Below the pieces are notes generated by a model. The model had not been told where the DNA came from and did not search any database. It was given only the letters and a program-made list of their open reading frames with translations. From the NCBI GenBank assembly GCA_049487715.1, contig CP150552.1, positions 124,001 to 188,000 of the forward strand: a DNA stretch of 64,000 nucleotides, given 5' to 3'. The DNA comes from Pycnococcus provasolii (lineage: Eukaryota; Chlorophyta; Pseudoscourfieldiophyceae; Pseudoscourfieldiales). This document shows, piece by piece, positions 28,658 through 37,646 of the stretch. The stretch's first letter is position 1, and each line of letters starts with the position of its first letter. A program made the position numbers and the translations under genes.

Positions 28658-30732
28658 TCACTTGGCGCCGTACCAAGTGAGCGCTGCTTTCGCATCCACG
28701 CTCAGTGCAACGCTCAACGCCGGGTGATCAGCCTCCACGAGCCCGTCGAACGGGCTCTCCATAAGCTGGCGCGTAAGCTCGAGCGCTTCCTCCGACGACG
28801 ACTCAGGACCCTCGAGGATCATCTCGTCGTGCACCTGTAGAAGCAGCTTCCAGCCGAGGCGGCGCAGCTCCTCGCTTCTGTGGATGCGAATCATCGCGCA
28901 CATCGCGACGTCCGCTGCTGAGCCTTGGATCGGCGAGTTGATCGCCGCACGGAGCGCGGCATTTTGTTTCGCGTCGTACACATGGCGTCCACCAAATCCG
29001 CCACTTGCACGACCAGCCGCATTGGGAAGGTTCCGCCGACGTCCGAGCATCGTTGCCACGTAGCCACTCTGGATTGCCATACGCCTTTGCTTCTTCTGCC
29101 AAGCGAGTACCTCAGGCCTGTCGGCGTACCAGCGGTCCACCGTGTCCTTCGCATCCTCGACGCTTACGCCAAAGTCCTTTGAAAGGCCGTATTCCGTCTT
29201 GCCGTAAGCAATGCTGAAGTTCAGAACCTTGGCTCTTCGTCGCTCGCTTGCATACACATCCTTGATGAGAGGCGGGCGCTCATCGTGTGGGATGGAGTCG
29301 TCGAGCTTGCTGTAGTCGAGCAGAACCTCGTGCTTCGACACCGCCTCCCTGATGTGGTTGTACATGCCCAACGCCGTGCGACTATGAAAGTCGCCACCCA
29401 ACTCGAATGCGTGCAGCATGCTCTGGCACTGCGAGAGGTGAGCAAGCAGGCGAAGCTCAAGCTGACTGTAGTCAGCCACCACGAGCGCCTTGCCGTGCTC
29501 CGCACGGATCGCCTTTCGCACGCCGAACAGGTCCTTCTCCAGAGCCGGCAGGTTCTGCATATTCGGCCGCCTTGAACTCAGCCTGCCCGTCTCCGTGTTA
29601 AGGTTCAGGCTGCAGTGAATGCGCTCGTCGTGCGTCGGCTTCTGCAGAGGCTGGAGGAAGGTGTCCACCTGTGTTTGGATGGCTGTCGCCTCGCACATTT
29701 TGTCAATGGCGTGGCATGCGCGCGCACCCTCGCGGCCACCACCAAAGGCTGAAAACGCGTCTCCCAAGCCATTCGTCGCCGGCGACGATTCACCGGCGTC
29801 GAGCGCGTCAAGGTACGCCTTTCCAGCACCCGGATTTCCCGCAAGCTTGCGCAGCATTGGGCCATTCACCTGCGGCTGCCCGCTCGGCGTGGTGCCATAC
29901 ACGGTCATCCGCTTGCCCGGCAGAAGTGCCGTGAGATCAAAGTCGAGGTACTCTTTCGGCTTCTTCGCGCCGGGTAGGATAATGTTCTCCGTGTTCTCCG
30001 CCTTGAACGTCCGGCTTTTCGGTACAATCTCCTTGCCTGTTTTGAGGTCCACGAGCCCCGCGTAGAAGAGCTGGCGCAGCTGGATGACGGAGCCGGGATT
30101 GATGTACTTTGCATTCTCCACGTATGTTGACGCCCAGTCGACGAACGTCTGATTGCAGTCAATCTCAGCCTGCTGAGCTGTCTCCTCGCCTTTCTTTAGC
30201 GCATCTCTGTCGACCCAAACACCGACGCTCTCCAGATCCGTCAGCAGCTCTCCAAACGGACGGAGGAAGTCGCAATAGACATTCCAGAGGGTGCGTCGGC
30301 TGCTGTCGTCTCGACCCTCCTCCGATGGGTACAGCGCCTTGTCCACCCTCGCACATACACTCCGAAGATTCCACCTCAGCGCGCGGTATAGCATCCACGT
30401 CGCCTTGGCGTCCGTGGCGGAGTATGCCACCCACAGATCCTTCGTCTCCTCCGACGTTTGCAGCTCCTCCATCTCTGGCATCACCGAAGCCTTTCCCTCG
30501 GTGCCGTCCTTCTTCACCTTCTTCTTGCTGAAAATCTCCTTCATCGAACGTCTCTTCGCGAACGCCGCGCTGAGCAGTTCCCTCGCTCTCTCACGATCCT
30601 CGGCGCTCTCGTTTCCAGTCCTTCCAATCACCTCCAAGTCCTTTTCAGCGTCGTAGTGGCTGAATATGTTTCTGTCCGTGCTCAGGCTCTCAAGGCTGTA
30701 CGACGTACAAGCCGCCGACTCTTCACCATCCT

Positions 30733-30763
<31 letters not shown>

Positions 30764-33166
30764 TGCACCAGCACGCCGTGACGTATCGAACAGCCGTGCC
30801 ATGTGCATGGTGTCCCCGTGAAAGCCGGCAAGCTTGACCGTTTTGCCATTCGCCAGCATGACATTTTCAAGCACGTGTCGATCAAATCCGTAGTTGTGCC
30901 AAACCTTCTGCGAGACGTCGTCTTCCAAGTACTCTCGGAACACCTCCATGATGTCGTTGGCTTTGTACAGATCGGGGTCCTCGAGCGTGCTTGGATACTT
31001 CGAGAAGGACGCCATTGTTGCCTGCTGCTCTTTGGTAAGAACGGCGCCCGTGTCAATCCAGAGCGTGCGTCTTGCGTCAGAGGGCACATCTGATAGACGC
31101 GAGTATATCTTATTGTTGGCAAAGTCGACGAGCGGCCCAGCGTATACGCTAATGCAAATGACACGTCCATGTCCACATGGCGCATCCGCCTCGACGTCGA
31201 TCGACTGCACCTCCGTATCGATAGCGTGCGCGTGTTGTTCGTTTTCACGCGCATGCCTTTTCAGCAGCTCGACGGCATGACGCGCCGCGTCGATGTCACG
31301 CAAGACGCGCGTATCTTGCAATGCAATCTTCGCCTCTTCTGGCAAGGCTTGTTCTGGCGGCTTGTTAAGGTATGGGTGCACGTCATTCGGCTGCAAACTG
31401 AGTGGTGCCGCTGCCGTCTCTCCCGAGAGGTTCGCCTGAGCCTGAGGCTCTCCACCACCCATACCAACAAGGCTCCTCCGCACCGCAGCATCGGAGGTTC
31501 GCGTACTTGCTTCCACGTTAGATCTCATTGCGTCGAGGTGGCTGAGATCTCCAGCCACGCCCTCTTCCGCACGCACGGCGGCTGCCGCCGCTGCGCTCAC
31601 CTCGCGGGCTAGTGCATCGCGAAGAGCTGGCGGCGTCTGTCGCGCAAGCACGCGAGCGACGCGAACGGCGAGTCGAGCGGCGCGCGCCGCGAGATGCGTG
31701 GTATCGAGGTCCGCCGCCAAAGGATTGCGCTTGCGCTTCGTGCGACCGAGCTGTTCAAGCGCCTGTGCGTCGACGCGTGCAACGGCAGGTGCGAGGTCGG
31801 CAACCAGAGCGGGTAAGCTGTACGCAAGCTCCGCCGTGGCGTAGCGACCTTTTTCGACTCGCGCGGGATCCATCAGCCAAGCAAGCATCTGCGGGTCGGT
31901 GAATCGCTCGCGGCTTGCGTCCACGCCCTTGAAAAGTTTCGACGGCAAGAAGTATCGTCGCCACACGGCGGGGCGATTCGCCGATACGCACGCACGCAGC
32001 ACATTCTGCAGCCCGAAAACAACCACGGTTGGTGCCTTGGGGTTGCACAGCAATCCATTTAGCCACGACGCGAAACGCTTCAGAGCCTGAGTTGATGAAT
32101 CGCCATCGCCATCGCCAGCTGCAAATGGTATGCTCATTGCCAATGTGCCTTGCACGACACTTGAGTCAGAGGGATCGCTCGGCGGAGGCTCGACGTAGAC
32201 GACGAGCGTGCTATCGTCGCTGACTGCCAGCGCAATGGCAACGTTATTTGCACGAGAGGCTGCATGCAGGCGATTCACATCGTCTTCGGACTTGAGGGGG
32301 ATGACGCGTAGACGTGAAGCTGTCGTCTCCATCGCCGCTGCTGCTGCTGTGACATCTTTCGTTTTCTTTGCTGTGCTTCCATCTTTCGTACGTTCTGACG
32401 ATGCCCCTTTCGCCTTTTTTGGTTGAGGCGCCGTTTCCGACGCCGCCCACGCGTTTGAGCGCTCGGCGCGTCGTTTGTCTTGCTCGGTCGGTTCCGGCGG
32501 CGGTTGAACCGCGCCGATGGTGGTTGCACCAAGCACGAGCGTCGTCTGTCTCTGTGTGGTTGTCTTCTTTTTCGGCTGTTTCTGCTTGTTTGTGACTTCG
32601 TTTTCCAAGCCGTCACCGGCGGTTATGTCTGCGAGCGGTCCTCCTCCTCTCCTGGAGTCGTCGTCGTTCGGGACGGCACGCCAGCGCGCTTGCACCATAT
32701 CTTCACCACCCTCCCCAGGTTTCGGTATATCATTTCTGGTGGCGTTCGTCGGTGGCGTTGGCTGCTGCTGCTGCTGCTGCTGGTGGTGGTGATTTGTTTG
32801 CGTTGTTTGCTGTAGTTTGGGCACCATCATCGCGTGCCATCGTGCTTCTCCCCACATCACCGCGTCTGAACGTTGTGGTGCACCCCAGGGCGTTGGCGCG
32901 TTCGTCGTCGTCCGTCTTGCGTCGTCGTTATGACTTTGCGTGGATTGTTGTGTTGAAGTCACAGCATGAGCACGATTATTCGCCCCTGACGAGGGTGGTG
33001 CAGTTCTCGCTGCTTGTTGTGCGTACTCAGAGTGCGAATACCGAAATCCTAATGGTAAATCCTGAAAAGAGGTACATGTCAGTTCTTCAAGACGAGGTGG
33101 ACGTACGACAGGCGTAAGGATCACGCCAACATCATTGTGAGTGCCAGTAAACATACTACTGTACAC
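28658..33166 (-). CDS. Plant-type organellar DNA polymerase I (POP, family A)
   Basis: 1,502 residues. The polymerase domain (about 1,000-1,502) has motif A VADYSQLELRLLAHLS (near 1230), motif B RRRAKVLNFSIAYGKTEYG (near 1310) and motif C LLQVHDEMILEG (near 1440). It also has the plant-specific stretch HIREAVSKHEVLLDYSK. A DnaQ-like 3'-5' exonuclease domain (about 655-960) contains VQSIDVEADAP as ExoI (D-x-E), HNYGFDRHVLEN as ExoII and AYSATDAKATW as ExoIII. It should replicate mitochondrial and/or plastid DNA. The first ~250 residues are low-complexity (Gln/Thr/Asn). An extra degenerate exonuclease-like module lies at about 290-470 (SEDDVNRLHAASRANNVAIA, TDPQMLAWLMDP). No clear transit peptide starts at 33166, so the true start or an upstream exon is uncertain. 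Confidence 0.93.
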
Positions 33167-33379
33167 TGGGCATGCGTCGACGTTTGTTGTTTGGGAATGA
33201 CGAAAGAGGAGCGAAGCAGGTCTGTCGGATTTCGAGTTTGAGTGGGAAATTCGAGTGGGAGTTTGGGGGTTTCCAGGGCGCGGGAAACGTTAGGGTTTCT
33301 TCGTAACCCTGTTTTTTGCCCCGGGGGTGTTCTCCGCCACGAACTTCGGATACGGCACACTCCACTCTTGATCCGGCGG
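33167..33379. promoter_or_regulatory. Divergent promoter with telomere-like motif
   Basis: gttagggttt at 33290-33299 and the complementary gtaaccctg at 33305-33313 form a small inverted telomere-like pair between the polymerase gene (minus) and the dioxygenase gene (plus). Confidence 0.4.
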
Positions 33380-34438
33380 ATGAACGTGGCGCTGCGCACT
33401 GTCGTGCGACGCTTGGGTGTCGTCTCACAGTCTCAGGGTAGTCGTCACGCTGCGCCTTTGCACTCCCGCTCCTCGGTTCGTGCCTTTGCGTCTTCTTCTT
33501 CTTCTTTTGGCATGACTCCGCTTGATAAGTTCCTGTTCGACACGAACGGATACGTCGTGCTCCCTCAAGTCTTCACAAAAGACGAAATCAACAGCGCGAA
33601 CGCCGCGATCCAAGCGAATTCGAACAAGATGCTCGAGAGAATCGGTGGACTACGTAACACGGAGGACGATACGCCGCTCGTGGGTGACGGCACAACGGGA
33701 AGGCAGGACCTCTCAGGCTTCCTCGGTTGGCCGGAAGGACAGCGCGACGTGTTCCGCCGCGTGCTCGACCACCCCCGGCTCGTGCCATACGTCACAGAGC
33801 TCCTCGGAATGGGGTACCGTCTCGACCACATGCCTCTCATCCTCATACAAAGGCCAGGCTCGGAAGGGTTTCAGTTCCATGGTGGGCCGCTCGATGGCGA
33901 CGGACGACCGAACCAGTACCTCAGCTACAAGTGCCACAATGGCACGATGCAGCTTAGCCTGCTCGCGGTGGCGGTGCAGCTCACGGATGTCAACGAAGGC
34001 GAGGGTGGATTCTGCATAATCAAAGGATCGCACAAGAGCAACTTCCCGTGTCCCAAGTCGGTCGTGAACTACGAGGAGGCGAAGGAGCATGCCTATCAGC
34101 CCGTGACGCGTGCGGGCGACGTTGTCCTCTTCAGTGAAGCGACGATCCACGGAACGTTGCCTTGGTCGGGCAAATCTGACCGACGTCTCGCCCTCTTCCG
34201 ATTCTCGCCGGCGAACTACGCCTACGGACGTGGATACACAGGAGGCTGGCCCGATTCATGGCTCGATGGCATGACGGACACACAGCGCCTGATCATGGAG
34301 CCGCCATACAACCACCGCCTCGATCGCAAGTCGCTCAAGATGAGCGAAGACGGGAAGGCTGTGAGCGTGGAGACAGGATCTCGCGCAGACTTCAAGAAGG
34401 AGTTTGACGAGGCTGTGTTTGGTCGCACGTACTTTTAA
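33380..34438 (+). CDS. Phytanoyl-CoA dioxygenase (PhyH) family protein
   Basis: 352 residues starting MNVALRTVVRRLG. The first ~45 residues are Arg/Ser-rich without acids, as in a mitochondrial presequence. The core starts at FLFDTNGYVVLPQVFTKDEI, the standard PhyH opening. The iron-site strand is QRPGSEGFQFHGGPLDG, then QLTDVNEGEGGFCIIKGSHK, the distal His in SEATIHGTLPW and the likely 2-oxoglutarate Arg in RRLALFRFSP. The usual H-x-D is spread here as H-G-G-P-L-D, a variant to check. An Fe(II)/2OG hydroxylase with an unknown substrate. The frame is open upstream to 33242, but the promoter repeat lies there. Confidence 0.85.
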   Translation: MNVALRTVVRRLGVVSQSQGSRHAAPLHSRSSVRAFASSSSSFGMTPLDKFLFDTNGYVVLPQVFTKDEINSANAAIQANSNKMLERIGGLRNTEDDTPLVGDGTTGRQDLSGFLGWPEGQRDVFRRVLDHPRLVPYVTELLGMGYRLDHMPLILIQRPGSEGFQFHGGPLDGDGRPNQYLSYKCHNGTMQLSLLAVAVQLTDVNEGEGGFCIIKGSHKSNFPCPKSVVNYEEAKEHAYQPVTRAGDVVLFSEATIHGTLPWSGKSDRRLALFRFSPANYAYGRGYTGGWPDSWLDGMTDTQRLIMEPPYNHRLDRKSLKMSEDGKAVSVETGSRADFKKEFDEAVFGRTYF

Positions 34439-34489
34439 GTTTTTTGTTTTGTTTTTGAAAGCTTATATATATATATCCATGTACTACTC

Positions 34490-35407
34490 TCACCCGCCGT
34501 AGCGCTCGGCGAGCTCCTCCGGCGGCTGCTCGAAGAGTATCGTCGGATTCCTTGATAGATAGATCCTCAGTTTCGTCGTGCGGTCGGCCAGATACGTGTC
34601 GTCGAGAAAGCTGTCCTTCGCCGCACTTCCAATTTTCTGGCTCGCGAGCACGCAGTGGCGCAGGTACGTCCGGCAAGGCATTATGAATTCCTCGCTGCCA
34701 ATATCGGGATCGTCCCAGATCGTTGTGATGCCGTGTCGTCCATACCTCCTCTCAAACTCCGACGCGTCTCCACGGCAGCGCACACTCTTGTACTCCTCGT
34801 CGCTGTATCGCGTGCACAGCACAGCCATTCCAGGTGTTGGCCTTGAAATTCCGCCAACACCAAAGAGCGTTCCCATGAGCGTGCCTTGTCCCTTTAGCGG
34901 CATGTACGGCACGCCGTTGAACCGAAACTCGTGCTCTCTTTCGACGAATGCCGCAACCGCCTCCTCACTCCACGGCACGTCGAAGCAGGTTACAGTGAGC
35001 GTCGACTCCGGGTCGCCTGTCGGTTCGCAGCTGAGGCTGCTTTCCTCTCGCGTCTCCCTGTTGGCGATTCCTCGTTCGTAGAAGATGGGTGCTCGGTGCG
35101 CGAACACGCGCCTGTATCCTCTGATTTGCGCGACGGCAAAGTTCTCGAGGTCTGGGAACGTCGTTCGAGCGGACTTCTCGCTCAGCAGCGATCCGAATCC
35201 CGCGACAGTGAACATGGGTCGTCCAGAAGTTTCTGATGTGAATGCGATTTCCCTGAATTGGTTTGCCGGGTCGAGTTCTCCGTACGGCGGGAACTGGTAT
35301 GGTACTCCATACGGCTGCGACTGATCCCCTGAGCTTGAAGCGCAGCATGTACGACGCTTACTAAGACCTCCTCCACCCCTCAAACTCTGAAATTCTGAAG
35401 ACGGCAA
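34490..35407 (-). CDS. Gamma-glutamylcyclotransferase-like protein
   Basis: 305 residues starting MPSSEFQSLRGGGG. The first ~60 residues look like an organelle-targeting or disordered leader. The fold starts at FTVAGFGSLLSEKSARTTFP, the GGCT-type Y/F-G-S-L motif, then IRGYRRVFAH. VAAFVEREHEFRFNGVPYMP provides an acidic residue (Glu in the E-x-E-Y-type strand) that may be the general base. The expected role is cleavage of gamma-glutamyl peptides with 5-oxoproline release, but distant members have other roles. It converges on the PhyH gene (51-bp gap). Confidence 0.65.
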   Translation of the reverse strand: MPSSEFQSLRGGGGLSKRRTCCASSSGDQSQPYGVPYQFPPYGELDPANQFREIAFTSETSGRPMFTVAGFGSLLSEKSARTTFPDLENFAVAQIRGYRRVFAHRAPIFYERGIANRETREESSLSCEPTGDPESTLTVTCFDVPWSEEAVAAFVEREHEFRFNGVPYMPLKGQGTLMGTLFGVGGISRPTPGMAVLCTRYSDEEYKSVRCRGDASEFERRYGRHGITTIWDDPDIGSEEFIMPCRTYLRHCVLASQKIGSAAKDSFLDDTYLADRTTKLRIYLSRNPTILFEQPPEELAERYGG

Positions 35408-36147
35408 AGTCCATCGGGCCTTATTATTGTTATGAGCTCTTCCTTCTCACGTACGGTAACGGTCGACGAGTCCGAACTCGACCAGAAAGAGAGAGAGCCT
35501 GAGGAGAGAGACCAGAGAGAGAGACATGAGAGACATGTGACGTGATCATGATGGACTGTTAACAACAAGGAGCATGCAACAACAACCACAACAACAACAA
35601 CAACTGCTGTTCACACACACACACCGCAATGAAACACAAATTGGCCCGTCAGCCCCGTGTTGTCGGAACGAGCGAAAAAAAACGATGAAGAAAATAATAT
35701 CTCAAACAAATAAAGGTGGGGGAAACCAACCCCAAAACCAACCCCAAAACCAACCCCCAAACCAACCCCCAAACCACCTCCCCCCCACCCTCCCCAAACC
35801 AACCCCCAAACAAACCCCCAAACAAACCCCCAAACAAACGCAACCCCCAAACAAACCCCCAAACAAACGCAACCCCCAAACCATGCCAGTTGCCTGTCCT
35901 TAAGGGGACCTTGGCCAGTCACAGAAGTCCCTCTCTCTCTTCTCTGGAAGAAAAAAGAACACGCGTCGCCTTACCGAGATTATTTAAGGTAATACCTACT
36001 GGTGTCTTTCCCTTCATGTCTGAGTGGTGCAAGTGGGATGTGGACGTACCTATATCTTCAACATGTGTATGTAAGGCACTTAAGGGCGATTTTAAGGGAG
36101 GAGCATGGCCTGTATCTCTGCCTTTATCATCACTCTGGAGGAGGATC
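35408..36147. other. Intergenic stretch with CA/GT-poor and C-rich repeats before the sialyltransferase
   Basis: It contains a gagagaga run (35490-35535), a short caacaa run (35576-35605) and the C-rich minisatellite listed separately. From 35885 to 36147 the sialyltransferase frame is already open, with an in-frame Met at 36016, so its start may lie further left than annotated. Confidence 0.4.
35719..35883. repeat. C-rich minisatellite (ccccaaac units)
   Basis: About 165 bp made of near-copies of accccaaaacca, acccccaaaccа-type and caaacaaacccc units, with a longer ~30-bp register (caaacgcaaccccc) repeated twice at the end. The G-rich strand has runs of 4-5 G spaced by TTTG and could form quadruplexes. 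It lies ~260 bp upstream of the sialyltransferase start. Confidence 0.75.
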
Positions 36148-37413
36148 ATGGACTCCCTCAGAGGAGGAGGAGGTTCCTTGCTTGTATGTAGCGATTTTAC
36201 TGGCGACTCCTTCCGAGGATTGTTTCGTCATACCTGTAGAAGTTTTCGCACAGGCTTAGCAGCCTTCTTGGCAATCCTGCTTGCACTCGTCATCGTCGCG
36301 TCAGAGGCGGGACTATTCACGGCGTACTCGACGACCAAAGAAGCGGCGGCGGCGGCGACGATGGCGGCGACGACGACGACGAAGTACCACGCCAAGAAGG
36401 TTATGCGCGTGACGAAAAACAATAACAACGCGTTAACGATGCAGGTATCACCAACGCCGTATCCGCGCTGGTGCGGTGGACAACCTCTCACCATGCTGCC
36501 CTTCAAGGACAAAAGTCTGGCGGCTGACCTGTGGCACGACGAGGCAAAGGGTTTCAACAAAACGAAGAAATCTGTTCCCACCGTCACCAACGCCAGACCC
36601 GCGACGAGTGGTGCGGCGGCTCTGAAAAAGTGCATCGACCAACCAGAACACTGTGGGGCACAAGCACGTGACGCGGCGAGAGCTATGGCTAGCATCAAGC
36701 GCTTCGTCAACCTCAAGACGCTCAACTTAGGACCGGTGAAGAGCTCTTCCAAAACGACGTCGTCGTGTGCTGTCGTCGGCAACGCCGGTCACATCATAAA
36801 GGGAGTTGCGCCGTATGGCAAATTTATAGACGCACACGATGAAGTGATTCGCTTCAACACCGCCGGTACCCTAAATAAATGGGTTGGAATGAAGACGACC
36901 GTACGTTTCCTGAATAAGGCAAAGGCTCAGGCGGTCTGCACGACACCCTCACGCCTTCCAGAATTCGCAAAGTCGCGGCGCAAGTCAATGAAAATGCTCG
37001 TGTGCTGGCACAAAGACAACAGGAGGGCAATGGCTGCGTGCCTGAAGCAAAAAATGGATTTGCATGCCATCGCTCTATCCGCGCCGTACCATGCCACACT
37101 CCTGAGCGTGTATCGCAGTTTCGGTGCGGACCTCGCGAAGCTTGGCTTTCGAGGTTCGCATTCAAGTTCAAGTGCTGCAAGACGACACGAACTTACGAGT
37201 GGAATGCAGGCGATTCTCACGTTCGCGCGCATGTTCACTCACGTTGACGTGTACGGGATGACGAGTTGGGAGAAGTCGCTAAGAGGGCCCGATCAGTACA
37301 GCGGACGAAGTGACAAGCGCTCCACGGGACGACGCGTCCATGATTGGAAGCTTGAGTCTGGAATTACGAGGCTGCTGCACGCCGCAGGTATCGTCACGGT
37401 GTGCAGTGCATGA
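36148..37413 (+). CDS. Sialyltransferase-like GT29 protein
   Basis: 421 residues from MDSLRGGGGS (36148); an in-frame Met at 36016 would add 44. The Golgi anchor TGLAAFLAILLALVIVAS lies near residue 40. Sialylmotif L begins at SCAVVGNAGHIIKG (near 206) and includes FIDAHDEVIRFNTAG. Motif S is LTSGMQAILTFARMF with DVYGM (about 348-370), and the VS-type block HDWKLESG (near 397) carries the His and Glu expected of the family. Animal members transfer sialic acid to glycans. Prasinophyte and plant GT29 proteins exist but their donor is debated (plants use Kdo-type sugars in RG-II). Four TGTAA signals follow within 60 bp of the stop. Confidence 0.9.
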   Translation: MDSLRGGGGSLLVCSDFTGDSFRGLFRHTCRSFRTGLAAFLAILLALVIVASEAGLFTAYSTTKEAAAAATMAATTTTKYHAKKVMRVTKNNNNALTMQVSPTPYPRWCGGQPLTMLPFKDKSLAADLWHDEAKGFNKTKKSVPTVTNARPATSGAAALKKCIDQPEHCGAQARDAARAMASIKRFVNLKTLNLGPVKSSSKTTSSCAVVGNAGHIIKGVAPYGKFIDAHDEVIRFNTAGTLNKWVGMKTTVRFLNKAKAQAVCTTPSRLPEFAKSRRKSMKMLVCWHKDNRRAMAACLKQKMDLHAIALSAPYHATLLSVYRSFGADLAKLGFRGSHSSSSAARRHELTSGMQAILTFARMFTHVDVYGMTSWEKSLRGPDQYSGRSDKRSTGRRVHDWKLESGITRLLHAAGIVTVCSA

Positions 37414-37460
37414 ATCAATGTATATGACTTGTAATGTGTGTAATGTGTAACTTGTAATGT
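37414..37460 (+). terminator. Cluster of TGTAA polyadenylation signals
   Basis: Just after the sialyltransferase stop the sequence repeats tgtaatg words (ttgtaatgtgtgtaatgtg and ttgtaatgtgaca), with four TGTAA pentamers. TGTAA is the polyadenylation signal of chlorophyte algae. Confidence 0.55.
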
Positions 37461-37646
37461 GACATGACTTGTTGGTCACTCGCGAAGGAAATGTGCACGT
37501 AGGGTGTCGTCGGAAAGCCGACGAGGCGAGGAGTCCGCCGGGGCCAACGGCAGTCTCAGGAGAGACCCAGGGAGCAAGAGATCACAAGGCGATGGGGGGC
37601 CACTTCTACAACGGGAAAATCTGGTCGGAAACTCGTTTACATACTC

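Noticed and set aside
35574-35903. Poly-Gln/Pro frame (109 residues)
   Set aside because: Translation of caacaa and ccccaaac simple repeats with no other protein character.
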